Of a stretch of 64,000 nt of DNA, positions 42,716 through 54,292 are shown one piece after another (the stretch's first letter is position 1; each line of letters begins with the position of its first letter). Below the pieces are notes generated by a model, which saw only the letters and a list, made by a program, of their open reading frames with translations, was not told the DNA's origin and made no database searches. Position numbers and translations under genes: made by a program. The DNA is from Serripes groenlandicus (lineage: Eukaryota; Mollusca; Bivalvia; Cardiida; Cardiidae), in the NCBI GenBank assembly GCA_031761405.1, contig JASEVX010000008.1, positions 39,121,800 through 39,185,799 of the forward strand, read 5' to 3'.

Positions 42716-43003
42716 AAGTGCTAGAGCATCAGCCTTGGTCCTTTAGTCGTAGAAGATTAGCCTCTGTCTTGAAGTGGTAGCATGCCGCCTCGTGTGAAAG
42801 TCGTCATGTGATTTGATCCATGGGCATATGAAAGATTTTATAAATGGTAGTAGTGGCTCCCCTCCTTGAAACTCAGGAATGTGGGGATAGCATGTGCTGG
42901 TGTCAAGATAAGCTTACTAGCAGAACTGGTCATTTACCGAGGAAACACCATGATATGACTGAAAAATTGTTGAAAGCGGCTCAGTGGCATATCATCACAC
43001 AAG
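42716..43003 (+). mobile_element. tRNA-SINE family 1 with expanded head
   Basis: Diverged tRNA-like part then aaagattttataaatggtag, ctccttgaaactcaggaatg, tgatatgactgaaaaattgt. Its A-box region is the source or end of the 41884-42715 array. Confidence 0.82.
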
Positions 43004-43218
43004 GTGGAGGCCTCTAAGGTTCTTATCTGTCAGTACCTTCAGTGCTTTGATTTTGTGTTGGCTGTGATATATAATATTGGTAAACGTGTCTGAGTGATTG
43101 TTATTGCTTATCAGACTGTCTGATCACGTCAAATGTATAAAACAGAATAACAGACAGAGCAGAAACTTTTACTGTATATGTTGATTCATTTTATACCTTT
43201 TACCTGATGCTAAATAGT

Positions 43219-43448
43219 TTAACCCTTTCCCTCATATAGACGCTTTCTGACGCCTCTACAGCAGACAGCTTTTTGAAAACATAGTGACAAAAGAAGAAAT
43301 TGCACAAAACGTGCAATTTCTCCTTTTGCCAAAATGTTTTCCACTTTTTGTCATAGGTTATCCATTCAATTATGGAGATTTTCTATGTTTTGACAAAATA
43401 AGTTAAAAGTCGACTGCTGCAGAATCGTCGTATGAGGGAAAGGGTTAA
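43219..43448 (-). mobile_element. TTAA-MITE, 230 bp, type A inverted
   Basis: Complete copy. Confidence 0.96.
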
Positions 43449-43682
43449 TCCCCCTTTCCGACATACAACGAATTTGAAGCAGACTACTTTGAAAAAAAAA
43501 ACCAAGACAAAAATATGGATAATCTAGGAATGAAACTATTATTATTGAATAGACAGTTGAAAACATTGTGGCTAAAGGAAAAATTGTTCATCATGAGCAA
43601 TTTCTCCTTTTGTCTCATTATTTTCAAAATGTGTCTGCTGCAGATGCATCAAAATGTGTCCATATTTTGGAAAGGCTTAATC
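43445..43682 (+). mobile_element. TTAA-MITE, long-arm type
   Basis: Shares TTAA at 43445; ccccctttccgacatacaac ... ccatattttggaaaggctta. Confidence 0.88.
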
Positions 43683-43783
43683 CTTTCCCTGATTATGAGA
43701 GATAACATTGTTTTGTAACTTAAGTGGCAAACAACTTGTGAAAACATTGTTTAAAAAGAAGAAATTTGTCTGCTGATGAGGGG

Positions 43784-43966
43784 GTAACCCTTTCTCACTT
43801 ACAACAAATCTGCAGTAGATGACTTTGAAAACAATGAGGCAAAAATATGAAATTCCGCGTAAATGAAAGAATGAAAGAATAGTGTTGAAAACATTGCGGC
43901 AAAATATTTTTAAAGTCGTCTGCTACAGGGCCACAGAAAGTGTCTGTATTTTGCAAAGGGTTAAAA
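43784..43966 (+). mobile_element. TTAA-MITE, hairpin half lost
   Basis: gtaaccctttctcacttaca ... gtctgtattttgcaaagggt. Confidence 0.85.
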
Positions 43967-44027
43967 TGTGGATTTTGAAATATTTTTATGAATTAAAAAT
44001 TGTTTGTTTTGATCAATTTATGCTTCC

Positions 44028-44071
44028 CCCCCCCCCCCCCCCCCCCACCCCCCCCCACCCCCCCTCCCCCC
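44028..44071. repeat. Poly-C tract
   Basis: About 40 bases of C with a few A and T. Confidence 0.95.
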
Positions 44072-44210
44072 ATATTTCCAAGAGTTGTCTCCTGCTACTT
44101 GTAAAATGTTAAATGTTTAGAAGAAGAAAAAGGGCAGAAGATCCCAATAAGGGCAGAACTGGTCTTTTTCCTTGGCTAAAGTTGATATTTCCGTATCGGA
44201 AAACGCTTAG

Positions 44211-44440
44211 TTATCCCTTTCCCTCATATGACAATTCTGCAGCAGACGACTTTAAACAAATTAGGTCAAAAAATAGAAAATCTCTATAATTGAATGGATA
44301 ACCTATGACAAAAAGTGGAAAACATTGTGGCAAAAGGAGAAATTGCTCATTTTGAGCAATTTCTTCTTTTGTCACTATGTTTTCAAAAAGCCATCTGCTG
44401 CAGAGGCTTCAGAAAGCGTCTATATGAGGGAAAGGGTTAA
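44211..44440 (+). mobile_element. TTAA-MITE, 230 bp, type A
   Basis: Left TTAT, right TTAA shared with the next copy. Confidence 0.95.
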
Positions 44441-44795
44441 CCCTTTCCCTAGTACAAACAATTTTTCATGCAAATCTGCATTCAACACTCAAGTTATATT
44501 TTCTTTTATCCTAGAAGTTGCATTCTTTTTCCAGATGTTTTTAGAATACTTAATCACATTTGAATAGGCATATCTTATATGGTAATTTAGAGTCATCCGT
44601 TTTGTTAAACAGGTTGTCAAAGGTAGAAATTGCTCATATAGAGGAATTTTTGACCTTTTGCAACAATGTTTTCAACTATATTCAATAGTTTTCATTTCAA
44701 TTCAATTAGATATTTTGCATATATTTTGCATATATTTGCCTGGATGATTTCAAAGTTATGTATGCAAACTTTTAGTATGTGGAGAAAGGTTAACA
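44437..44795. mobile_element. TTAA-MITE, long and degenerate
   Basis: ttaaccctttccctagtaca; hairpin near 44625; tagtatgtggagaaaggtta. Confidence 0.65.
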
Positions 44796-45044
44796 GGAAA
44801 ATGTATTTTCATGCAGATATTAATTACATAATGCACAAGGTTTTCCTGAAGATAATACCCTCCACGCCTCTTGAGTTCCATACTTTTCTCTGTGGATACT
44901 TTCTGGATAATTTCCCCTGTAATGATATATTCTTAGCTATTGGCTTTAAAAACATTTGAGATATAAAAGTATACCCTCAGTGTTACATCTGAAGAAATAG
45001 AAGTGTTTTCTTTTGGCACGAACATGAAAAAAACAAAATCAATA

Positions 45045-45112
45045 AATGTCTGTTGTTGTAAAATTGTCTGCTGCAGCAGCATCAAATTATATTTGTATTA
45101 CAGGAAAGTTAA
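45045..45112. mobile_element. TTAA-MITE right fragment
   Basis: attgtctgctgcagcagcat ... tattacaggaaagttaac. Confidence 0.6.
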
Positions 45113-45129
45113 CAGGAAAATGTATTTTC

Positions 45130-45352
45130 ATTATCTATTTCCCACATTCAACAAATCTACAGCATACAACTTTGAAAAGATATTTGCAAAATTATGCAAA
45201 ATCTCTGTAAATGATAGTATTATAATTGAAAAAAGATTTTGGCAGAGGGAGAAATTGCTCATTATATAACCAATTTCTCCATCTGTCTCAATGAATTCCG
45301 AAGCTGCTATTGCAGAGGCTTCAAAATGTGTCTGTATGAGGGAAAGTGTTAA
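45130..45352 (+). mobile_element. TTAA-MITE, left end diverged
   Basis: tatttcccacattcaacaaa ... gtctgtatgagggaaagtgt; shares TTAA. Confidence 0.85.
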
Positions 45353-45578
45353 CCCTTTCCCTCATATGACAATTCTGCAGCAGACGACTTTGAACATATT
45401 TTGTCAAAACATAGAAAATCTCTATAATTGAATGGATAACCTATGACTAAAAGTGGAAAACATTGTGGCAAAAGGAGAAATTGCTTGTTTTGAGCAATTT
45501 CTTCTTTTGTCACTATGTTTTCAAAAAGTCGTCTGCTGCAGAGGCTTCAAAATGTGTCTGTATGATAGAAAGTGTTAA
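45349..45578 (+). mobile_element. TTAA-MITE, 230 bp, type A with foreign right arm
   Basis: Right arm gaggcttcaaaatgtgtctg matches the copy just before it and not type A. Confidence 0.94.
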
Positions 45579-45655
45579 GATGTAATTAAAGATGTCCATG
45601 AGTTTTTCCTTGATATAATTAACTCCACCCCTCTGAGTTTCATACTTTATGTACC

Positions 45656-45876
45656 TTGTAAACCCTTTCCCATAAACAACAAATCTGCAGCAGATGACTT
45701 TAAAAATATCTAGCGAAAAACTTTAAAAATCTCCTTTAAATGAGATTTTTATTATAAGATAAATTGAAAACATTTTAGAAAAAGGAGAAAATGCTTATTA
45801 TTTTAATTAAGTTATATTAATTTTGCATGTTTTCAGTAATCTACTGCAGATTTGTTTCTGTATGGGAAAGAGTTAA
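45656..45876 (+). mobile_element. TTAA-MITE, diverged
   Basis: aaccctttcccataaacaac ... gtttctgtatgggaaagagt. Confidence 0.85.
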
Positions 45877-45881
45877 TACTT

Positions 45882-46102
45882 TTAACTCTTTCCCTCATAC
45901 AGACTTTTTCTAATGACTCTGCAGTAGATGGCTTTTTGAAAACATGTTGACAAAAGAAGAAATTGCAATTTCTCCTTTTGTAACCATGTTTTCAATTCTG
46001 TTCAAGTATTGAACTTTCATTTAAAGGGAATTACCACTTTTTTTCGGATATGTTTTAAAAGTCGTCTGCTGCAGATTTGTTGTATCACTGGAATAGGGTT
46101 AA
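45882..46102 (-). mobile_element. TTAA-MITE, diverged
   Basis: ttaactctttccctcataca ... gtatcactggaatagggtta. Confidence 0.88.
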
Positions 46103-46166
46103 ACAGTTTCTATGTAGCAGATTCCTTTTGATGTCTCTGCACCAGATATATTTTGTGCAGCCAACT

Positions 46167-46403
46167 TTTACCCTTTCCCTCATATAGACGCTTTCTGATG
46201 CCTCTGCAGCAGACGGCTTTTTTGAAAACATAGTGACAAAAGAAGAAATTGCACAAAACGTGCAATTTCTCCTTTTGTCACAATGTTTTCCACTTTTATT
46301 CATAGGTTATCCATTCAATTATAGAGATTTTCCATTATTTGACAAAATATGTTCAAAGTCGTCTGCTGCATAATTGTCGTATGACTATGAGGGAAAGGGT
46401 TAA
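46167..46403 (-). mobile_element. TTAA-MITE, 237 bp, type A inverted
   Basis: Left TTTA; extra atgact near the right end. Confidence 0.95.
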
Positions 46404-46408
46404 ATTGT

Positions 46409-46578
46409 AACCAAAGACTTTAAAATTGGTAGCATTTATAATGGCTTCCTCTCCATGGTGCCAGGATTATGAGATAGGCATTACGACTAACTCGCTGGTG
46501 TTAGGATAAAATGGACCAGTAGTAATGGTAACTTAAATTGTTGAAAGCGGCGTAAAAAACTCCATACAAACAACAAGT
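46409..46578 (+). mobile_element. tRNA-SINE family 1, body only
   Basis: accaaagactttaaaattgg, tcgctggtgttaggataaa, tail gttgaaagcggcgtaaaa. Starts right after a MITE. Confidence 0.82.
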
Positions 46579-46695
46579 TTAGACTTGTAACAAATAGCAT
46601 TAGGTTGGTTTTCCAGGAGCAAGCCACTCATTAATCATATTCTTTAGATGTTTTATATTTGGAAGAGTCTAAAAATTGTTTGTCATGTAATTTGT

Positions 46696-46892
46696 TTAGC
46701 CCTTTCCCACGAATAGATGCATTTAAATGCAGCTGCAGCAGACAGCTTTAGAAGACATTGTGGCATCATGAGCAATTTCTCTTTTTGCCACAATGTTTTC
46801 AGGTCTTTTGAGTAATGAAATTTTTCCATTTTCTTGCCTAGATGTTTTCAAAGTTGTCTGCTACAGCTTTTTCGTATGTGGGAAAGGGTTAA
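46696..46892. mobile_element. TTAA-MITE, 197 bp, long-arm type
   Basis: Left TTAG; part of the left hairpin arm lost. Confidence 0.9.
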
Positions 46893-47550
46893 CAGATGCA
46901 TGTCATGATGATACGTTCCTAAATCTGGCGTTAATTATCTCCAAAATCTCCTAATGTTTTAATTTTTTCTGTTTGTCTGGTTTTTACTTAGATATATTAT
47001 TATAAGAAGAGCTCTTACTTTAAATATTGTGTTTTGAAAGTCATGCAAATTGAAAACATCTGAAGAAATTAATTCAAAATCTGGAAAATGTAAAATGTGT
47101 TGTGATAATAGTAGAAATACATGTGATTAATTCATTGAGCAAAAAGTCCAATAAGGTTTTCAAAAGTCATCCTTTCCAGATACTTAAAAACTCTGGCATG
47201 ATGAGACATGCAATCTTGAAGATTGATTTGAACTTGCAACCTCAAGATTTTAATCAAACATTGCTTACCAAAATGAGCCAGCATTGGTTGAACTATAGTG
47301 GAGTAGACAGAACCAGGTTATTGCAAGAAAAAACATAAATTTGAATTGAACTTGTGACCCTTAGATTTTGATTCATCATTATTAACAAACCTAGCTAGGA
47401 ATTAGAAATAATGATGAAAACATTTCTACAGAACAAAACAAACATAATTGAAACTGTGTCCTGGATTTAAAGGTTTTATCGTTTTTTAGCTTGACTATTC
47501 GAAGATGAATGAACTCTTTTGTACTCATGTCAGTGTTGGCATAATGTTTG

Positions 47551-47737
47551 TTAACCTTTTCCCTCATATAACAATTCTGCAGCAGACAACTTTTAACCTA
47601 TAATGTCAAAAAATAGAAAATCTCTATAATTGAATGGATAACCTATGACTAAAAGTGGAAAACATTGTGTCAAAAGGAGAAATTGCTCGTTTTGAGCAAT
47701 TTCTTCTTTTGTCACTTTGTTTTTAAAAAGCCGTCAT
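47551..47737 (+). mobile_element. TTAA-MITE, type A, right end lost
   Basis: Stops after tttaaaaagccgtc. Confidence 0.9.
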
Positions 47738-47754
47738 TCACTCAGGTTGAGTTA

Positions 47755-48425
47755 TAATATCTTGTTAACTACCTGGGTAATTGATTTGAAACTTTGCACA
47801 TGGTCGCATCAGAATTTATGCTGTCTGACCAAGTGCCATCATTCTGAATTGCATTTAAGCGAAATTGAGTTTTAAGATTAATGGCAAGTTTCATGTCTGT
47901 GTAACTAATCTTGGTAGTGCATTGAAACTTTGCACTTGCCTTTATCAAGAGTTATTCTCCCTGAACAAGTGCCATGACTCTGCCTTGCATTTCGTCAAAA
48001 TCATGCCCCTTTTCTCACTTAGAAAATTAAGGGCAAGTTTTATGTCTATGTAGCTTCTGTCGGTTTTGCACTGAATTATTGAGCATTATACATTCTTCAT
48101 GATCAAAACCTATGCTCCCTGACCAAGTCCAACTACTCTTACTTGCATTTAAGGAAAATGTTGTCCCATTACCACTATAGAAGATGAGGTTTTTGGAGTT
48201 TTATTTCTCCGTAACTAATGTGGGTATTGCATTGAAACTTTACACAATCATATGTCTATGGTGGTCACTAAATTTAGGTGACGCTCTCTGACAAGAGTAT
48301 TTAAGGAAAATTAAGGTTGACGTCTTCTGCCGAGTTATGATATTGCAGTTTGTTGCTACTTGGGGAATATAATTTAAACTTTGCTTGTGTCTTTGGGGGG
48401 CTGAAAGTTACAATTATATTTTAAC
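47755..48425. repeat. Diverged tandem core repeat
   Basis: Recurring phrases: cattgaaactttgcac, gaccaagtgcca, aagtttcatgtctgtgta, cttgcattt. Four or five degenerate units of about 125-170 bp, similar in style to the composite element cores. No head seen. Confidence 0.65.
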
Positions 48426-48472
48426 CTATAATGACACTCGACCTTGTTCTTCTAGAATTATACAAGGTTTAG

Positions 48473-48663
48473 AAACCCTTTCCAAAAAATCTGCAGGACT
48501 CTGAAAACAAGTTAATAATATGGAACGTCTGTACTCATGAAATAACAATTATTGAGCAAAGTTGAAACTACTCATTATGAGCAATTTTTCCTTTTGCCAC
48601 ATTGTTCTCAAAAGTCGTCTGATGCAAAGGTGTCAAAAAGCATCTGTATGTGGGAAAGGTTAA
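48473..48663 (+). mobile_element. TTAA-MITE, diverged
   Basis: aaaccctttccaaaaaatct ... ctgtatgtgggaaaggttaa. Confidence 0.82.
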
Positions 48664-48810
48664 AAAAAAAAATCGACAAACACTGAAATAGTCAAGGGGT
48701 CTTAAAGACAGCTCTTGTTCAAATTAAGCTATTAGTCTAGTTACAGAAGCATTGGAATGTAGAACAGAATTATGAAAAATTTCTACAAACACACACAAAT
48801 AGCTGTCACA

Positions 48811-49014
48811 TTAAACCTTTCCCACATACAGACGCTTTCTGACGCTTTCTGACGCCTCTGCAGCAGACAGTTTTTGAAAACACTGTGACAGAAGAAGAAT
48901 TACTCATAATGGGTAATTTCCTCTTTTGTCACAATGTTTTCAACCCCATTCACTTATAATTTCATTTTCATAAAGTTGTCTGCTGCAGATTTGTTCTATG
49001 TGGGAAAGGGTTAA
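48811..49014. mobile_element. TTAA-MITE, 204 bp
   Basis: Both TTAA; the gacgctttct piece is doubled at the left end. Confidence 0.92.
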
Positions 49015-49247
49015 AATGAGCCACTATTATGAGTAGGCATTTAGTTACCACCTACTTGCAACTTGTATTTGTGACTAATACTATAAGCAATATTTTACAG
49101 TCTTCGAAATAAGGAGCAAACATGTCTTTTCGCCAAAATATCTCTTACTCAGCTCCGCCTAACCTTATGTTGTTATCCTCAATGTCATCTTGAGACGTTA
49201 CTAAATTTTATTACCCTCAACATAAGGTTGGAGGTCTATAATTATAA

Positions 49248-50742
49248 TTAGTCGCCGGGCAGAAGCCCGCGACTTCTATTTTTAATAGGTTTTCTGAAAT
49301 CACATGGGAGGGGCGATTATTATTAGAAAGAAACACATTTAGATGTCTTGAACATATTACAATTTTGTTTGTTTAAAAACACTAAGTAATGACACATCTA
49401 AAATGAAATAAATATTCCGATGTTTTAGGTATTTTCAGTTTCTTTATTTGGACTCGCATTTATGTTTTTTTGTTTTATTTACGAAGACAAAACAGTCCCT
49501 ATTAGCTAGACTGGTATACATTTATTTTACACTATATACTACATGTAATCAAAAGGCGATAACTACAAACCTTTACGTCGCAGTCTAATTTGTTTACTTA
49601 CGCGCACCTGCGTGACTCGCGAATACCAACTGCGTAGATCAATCTCCTTTGCAGAGAGCCGCTCTTTACACTCACTTACAAATAGTAAATTATAGGTGAT
49701 TTAAAATGTTTATTTGGTTCGAAACAAATGAAGAAAAGAACAAATCGAGATTAAACTGGTTTTAATGGAAAAATGACTTTGAACGAACACTCTCTGCCTA
49801 TAAAGAGAGTTTCAAGAACGACACCTCTGCGAATAAGAAAGAATCGGGTCTTTCGTACAAAATTATTTCGTCCTTGAAAATTTTAAATGTGTCATTTAAT
49901 TCCCTAAAGGCATATTGCTTCCGATCTGCATATTGTTATGCATCATTGACACAAGGGCGCTCATCATAATATAATTTTAAAACATGAGTAGTTTGTTATT
50001 TTCATTATCTAAGTTTATGTTCGAAATTAAGTTTAAATTATACAACAATTTCAATGAGATTTAACTGTTTAGTTGATATTATATTTCGAAGGTGGTCTAA
50101 TTTATAAATATTGGACTACATTCCAACATTTGTTAAAGTATGATATAATTAGGATGCCAAGCTAATATCATTTTGAGAAAAAGAGAAAACTCATGTCTTC
50201 AGCGATTTAACCCTTATCTCATTGTTTTAAAAGTAGATTGCTGCAAAGGTGTCCACTGTTGACTTTAAAAGAGGAAAGGTAAAATGACGTGCTATTGCAT
50301 GCAAATCCTAAATTGTCTGTTTTGTGGTTTTATTGAAAAATAATAAAATTCCAATATTCTGACAAACATCTTGAAAAGTGTATGTGGAATTCACAAATCT
50401 TATAATTATTCCTTAATGAAAGCGCTGTATACATACTAAGACTAATGATTGGCAGATTACTCATTTCCATTACTGTTTATGATCAATAATTAGTTGGTTG
50501 TGTGTATGGTCAACCTACTTTGGAATGGAGATTGATCATAAACAATGAAAGGCTTCAATTATCATTTACTTCGTTGACAAAACAATGCAAGTTATGATAC
50601 ATTTTCACTTGACCCCACCCCTGATGTTCCAATATGCCCCTCAGTTGATAACTGTTTATTCAACTACTATAATGTTAGTGTTATGCATAACTGCACTATG
50701 GATATCCGGCGACATTGATGCGTTGCATCAACTTTCTCTTGT
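49248..50742 (-). mobile_element. Helitron-like non-autonomous element, copy 2
   Basis: Aligns with 30107-31633 nearly throughout, with a few short indels (for example gcgcacctgcgtgact present only here, and about 50 bp missing near 50005). The CTAA end is intact; the TC end is altered. Confidence 0.6.
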
Positions 50743-50960
50743 ATCTCTATTGTTATAGAACCAAATCATATGTTGTGGATACTCAAAATAATGACACAAT
50801 TATTTTCAGTATCCACAAAATAGGGCTTGAGGATAAAACAAAACAATAAGAGAGCATCAGAAATGCATATCTCACTTACATCTAGAGGCAAAATTATTTT
50901 CAGTATCAACACAATAGGGCTTGAGGATAAAAAAATAAACAACGATAAGAGATCATGAAA
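50743..50960. repeat. Hairpin plus tandem duplicate of about 108 bp
   Basis: Hairpin arms ttgtggatact and agtatccacaa at 50774-50818 with aaaataat inner arms. The right arm with gggcttgaggataaaa, gagagcatcagaaatgcat and cagaggc-like sequence is repeated at about 50890-50985. Confidence 0.8.
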
Positions 50961-51179
50961 TGCATATCTCGCCTATAACTAGAGCTAATGGTAGATGGTT
51001 TTCCCTATGGGGTGGCTAGCAATTACTGGTGTGAAAGTATAATTCAGTAATTAATATAATAGAGGGTGATTATTAAATATTCATGGAGTTTTGGACCACA
51101 GCATGGTTACATAGAACTAGTAGAACATATATATATATTGCAACTGGTCCAGGCCTTCAGAGAACTGAATCTTTATGTG

Positions 51180-52030
51180 ACATTTCAGAAGGGCTTACAG
51201 TCCCTGTCAGTTGGGCATTTATTGAAGTCAGCTGATGATCATAGTTAACTGTTGACCTGCAGCTTTCTGCTTCAGAAAACTGGTTCTACTCATGACAAAG
51301 TAGCGTTTGCAGTCTCAGTCAGTCAGCATGATCACTGTTTACTGTTAACCTTCAGTTTTCTGCTTGAAACTAGCCTTCATGTGGCAGTCAGAAACGCTTC
51401 GATTGCTCAGCGTGAAACAGTTGTAATTGTTTGTAATTTAAGAAGTAGTTACAACTGTTCCACGCTATGCCAACGACTTGCAATCTCAGTCAGTCAGACA
51501 TTTATGGAAGTCAGCATGATCATAGTTTACTGTGAACCTGCAGCTTTCTGCTTGAAAAAGAAATGAGTCTTTATTTGGCAGTCAGAAGCATTAGCAGTCC
51601 CAGTCAGTCAGGCATTTATGGAAGTCTGCATAATCATAGTTTTCTGTCAACCCTTTTCCACATACAGACACTTTTTGACGTCTCTGCAGCAGATGACTTT
51701 TGAAAACATTTTGGCAAAATGATAAATTGCTAAAAACAAGCTATTTCTTTCTCCCTTTGTAACAATTTTTTCAACTCAATTTAATAACCTATAACTCTTA
51801 TCAATGGAGATTTTTCACTGATTATCACATTTGTTTTTTATGTCGTCTACTGCAGCTTTGTTGTATCGTGGCAAAGGGTTAACCAGCAATTTTCTGCTTG
51901 AGAAAACTAGATCTTCACATGGCAGTCAGAAGTGCTTGCAGAGGTCTCTGTCAACATAGCATCTATAAAAGTCAGCATGATCATTATTAAGATCACTGTT
52001 GACATGCAGTTTTCTGCTTGATAGATGAAG
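51180..52030. repeat. Degenerate repeat of about 115 bp, about seven copies
   Basis: Recurring ctgcagctttctgcttgaaa, tgtggcagtcagaagc, cagtcagtcaggcatttat and agcatgatcatagtttactg. Interrupted by a MITE at 51647-51882. Confidence 0.85.
51647..51882. mobile_element. TTAA-MITE, 236 bp
   Basis: Left TCAA, right TTAA; inserted in the repeat of about 115 bp. Confidence 0.9.
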
Positions 52031-52205
52031 AGAAATAATTTCTTTTAATTATACAGTAATTCTAAAATTGAATTTTTCTGAAGAAAAGATGGGAAAGCAG
52101 ATACAAAAATAAATAAAACTTTGCTACATATAGAAGAAAGCATTGTGAAAACATTGTTCTCCACACTCAATTTCTTTTTTTCCTGCTACATTTTCAAAGT
52201 TGTCT

Positions 52206-52440
52206 TTAACCCTTTCTTTTAACGCAATAACAGTTGATGACTTTTGAAAACATTGTGGCAATAGGTGAAATTGCCCCCCCCCCCCCCTCCCCAATATATT
52301 AACTTTAAATTCAATATCATGATGCCAAATTGTTCAATAAAATGTCAGATCTAATATTGCAGGTCTCAGATAATGGTACAGAGTTGGAAATGAGAAATTG
52401 CTCATTTTAAGCAATTTTTCCTTTTTCCACAGTTTTCTTT
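52206..52440. mobile_element. TTAA-MITE remains around a poly-C tract
   Basis: ttaaccctttcttttaacgc, aaacattgtggcaataggtg, then C-run 52275-52289 and hairpin gagaaattgctcattttaag at 52391. Confidence 0.6.
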
Positions 52441-53069
52441 TCTGCGGCATTAGTGGTCAGAAGCTGCCTGTATGGGTGATAGGCCTACACAAGCCCATAT
52501 TGGAAAGAATGCATGAAAGTTGTAAAAAGAAGCATAACTATGTAACAGAAGACAAAGGAAAATTAACAATAAGGCTTCAGGCTGGCTGAGACGAAGCCAA
52601 TAATTCCAATACTGTAGTTCTATTTTTGCACATACCAGATTGTGTGTCCATCGATAAGGCTCTCAATTACCTTATGAATCTTGACAGTATGATCCGGATC
52701 TGCACTGTTTGTACAATATACATTTGGAAAGGTTATCATGTATGCACAAATAAAACTTTTCCCACACTTGTCACAAATATGCCATGGTTTGTTCTCTTAT
52801 GTAGATCAAGCTTTTCATTCTTTTCAAAAATAGATAATTGTCATTGTGACTTGCTTCATTCATCTTTACCCATTGGGCTAAATAGTTGATGTGGCAAAGT
52901 AGCCGGTATGTTACCTTTGAAGAATGTTGTGTGGGGTACTTAAGTGCGAGAAAGTCAGGAAAAACATGTTCGGTGAACAGGCTGCTGTGATATAACTGAT
53001 TTACAGTTGAAAACATTGTTAAACTCGGAACAACTTACATAGAGCCCTGCTCAATTTTCTTAACCCATA
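52441..53069. other. Unassigned sequence
   Basis: Possible diverged SINE family 2 tail at 52880-53020 (caggctgctgtgatataact); otherwise nothing recognised. Confidence 0.4.
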
Positions 53070-53850
53070 TTTTTTTCATGATGCTCATGTAAAGCTGATT
53101 CATGATACCAAAGCTCATGTAAAGCTGATTCATGAGACCAAAGTCCATGTAAAGCTGATTCATGAGACCAAAGCTCATGTAAAGCTGATGCATGAGACCA
53201 AAGTCCATGTAAAGCTGATTCATGAGACAAAAGCTCATGTAAAGTTAATTACTGAGACCAAAGTCCATGTAATGCTGATTCATGATAATAAAGCTCATGT
53301 AAAGCTGATTCATGAGACCGAAGTTCATGTCAAGCTGATTCATGAGACAAAAGCTCATGTAAGGTTAATTATTGAGACCAAAGTTCATGTAAAGCTGATT
53401 CATGAGACCAAAGTTCATGTAAAGTTAATTACTGAGATCAAAGTTCATGTAAGGTTAATTACTGAGACCAAAGTTCATGTAAAGCTGATTCATGATATCA
53501 AAGTTCATGTAAGGCTAATTATTGAGACCAAAGTTCATGTAAGGCCGATTATATAGACCGAAGTTCACGTAAGACTAATTATTGAGACCAAAGTTCATGT
53601 AAGGCCAAGTATTGAGACCAAAGTTCATGTAAGGCCAAGTATTGAGACCAAAGTTCATGTAAGGCCAATTATTGAGACCAAAGTTCATGTAAGACTAATT
53701 ATTGAGACCAAAGTTCATGTAGGGCTAATTATTGAGACATAAGTTCATGTAAGGCTAATTATTGAGACCAAAGTTCATGTAGGGCTAATTATTGAGACCA
53801 AAGTTCATGTAAGGCTAATTATTGAGACCAAAGTTCATGTAAAAACTAAT
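53070..53850. repeat. 30-bp minisatellite, about 26 copies
   Basis: Unit gagaccaaagttcatgtaa plus rgctaattatt. The step is exactly 30, a multiple of three, so one frame stays open as a decapeptide repeat (ETKVHVKLIH) on plus and others on minus; these are by-products. Two unit types change over from aagctgattcatgag (5') to aggctaattattgag (3'). Confidence 0.97.
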
Positions 53851-53919
53851 TAAAGAGATCAAAATGCTATGATTGAACATAAGACTTTTAGTATAGATTA
53901 TATGTCCATGTTGTACACA

Positions 53920-54175
53920 GACCACCTTGGTGGTGTAGTGGTAGAGCATCCGCCTCGAGGTGTGGAAGGTCGCAGGTGATATCCATGGCTGGGTCATACC
54001 AAAGACTTTAAAAATGGTAGTCCTGGCAGTCCTCCTTGGCGCTCAGGGTTGCGGGGTTAGCATTATGACTGACTGGCTGGTGTCAGGATAAATAGACGAG
54101 TAGAACTGGTAACTTACCCAGGAAATGCTGCGATATAACTGAACAATTGATGGAAGTGGCATAAAACACGGAACA
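53920..54175 (+). mobile_element. tRNA-SINE family 1, best full-length copy
   Basis: Head ccttggtggtgtagtggtag agcatccgcctcgagg, intact body, gatataactgaacaattgat then ggcataaaacacg. Useful as family reference. Confidence 0.92.
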
Positions 54176-54292
54176 ATCCACCATTTTGTACACTATAATG
54201 GATAAGCATTCTGGCAGGTGCAGATCAGTTCCAAAGACAGGACTAGATACAATGGCCTATGTATGGGTGTGATACACTAGCGGAAAAACTTC

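Noticed and set aside
44325..44567. Recurring short protein ending [18 protein letters not shown]
   Set aside because: Translation of the MITE hairpin and right arm; found in many copies, with stops just after the element.
47102..47338. 78-codon open frame MIIVEIHVINSLSKK...
   Set aside because: Overlaps a duplicated phrase (gaacttgcaacctcaagatt / gaacttgtgacccttagatt); no splice sites or homology seen.
53188..53556. 122-codon open frame of decapeptide repeats
   Set aside because: Produced by a 30-bp minisatellite; the period is a multiple of three and frames are open on both strands.
53070..53850. CRISPR array
   Set aside because: Units are contiguous with no spacers, and the genome is eukaryotic.
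53920..54000. tRNA gene
   Set aside because: A-box is good, but the B-box is broken and arms do not pair; it is the SINE head.
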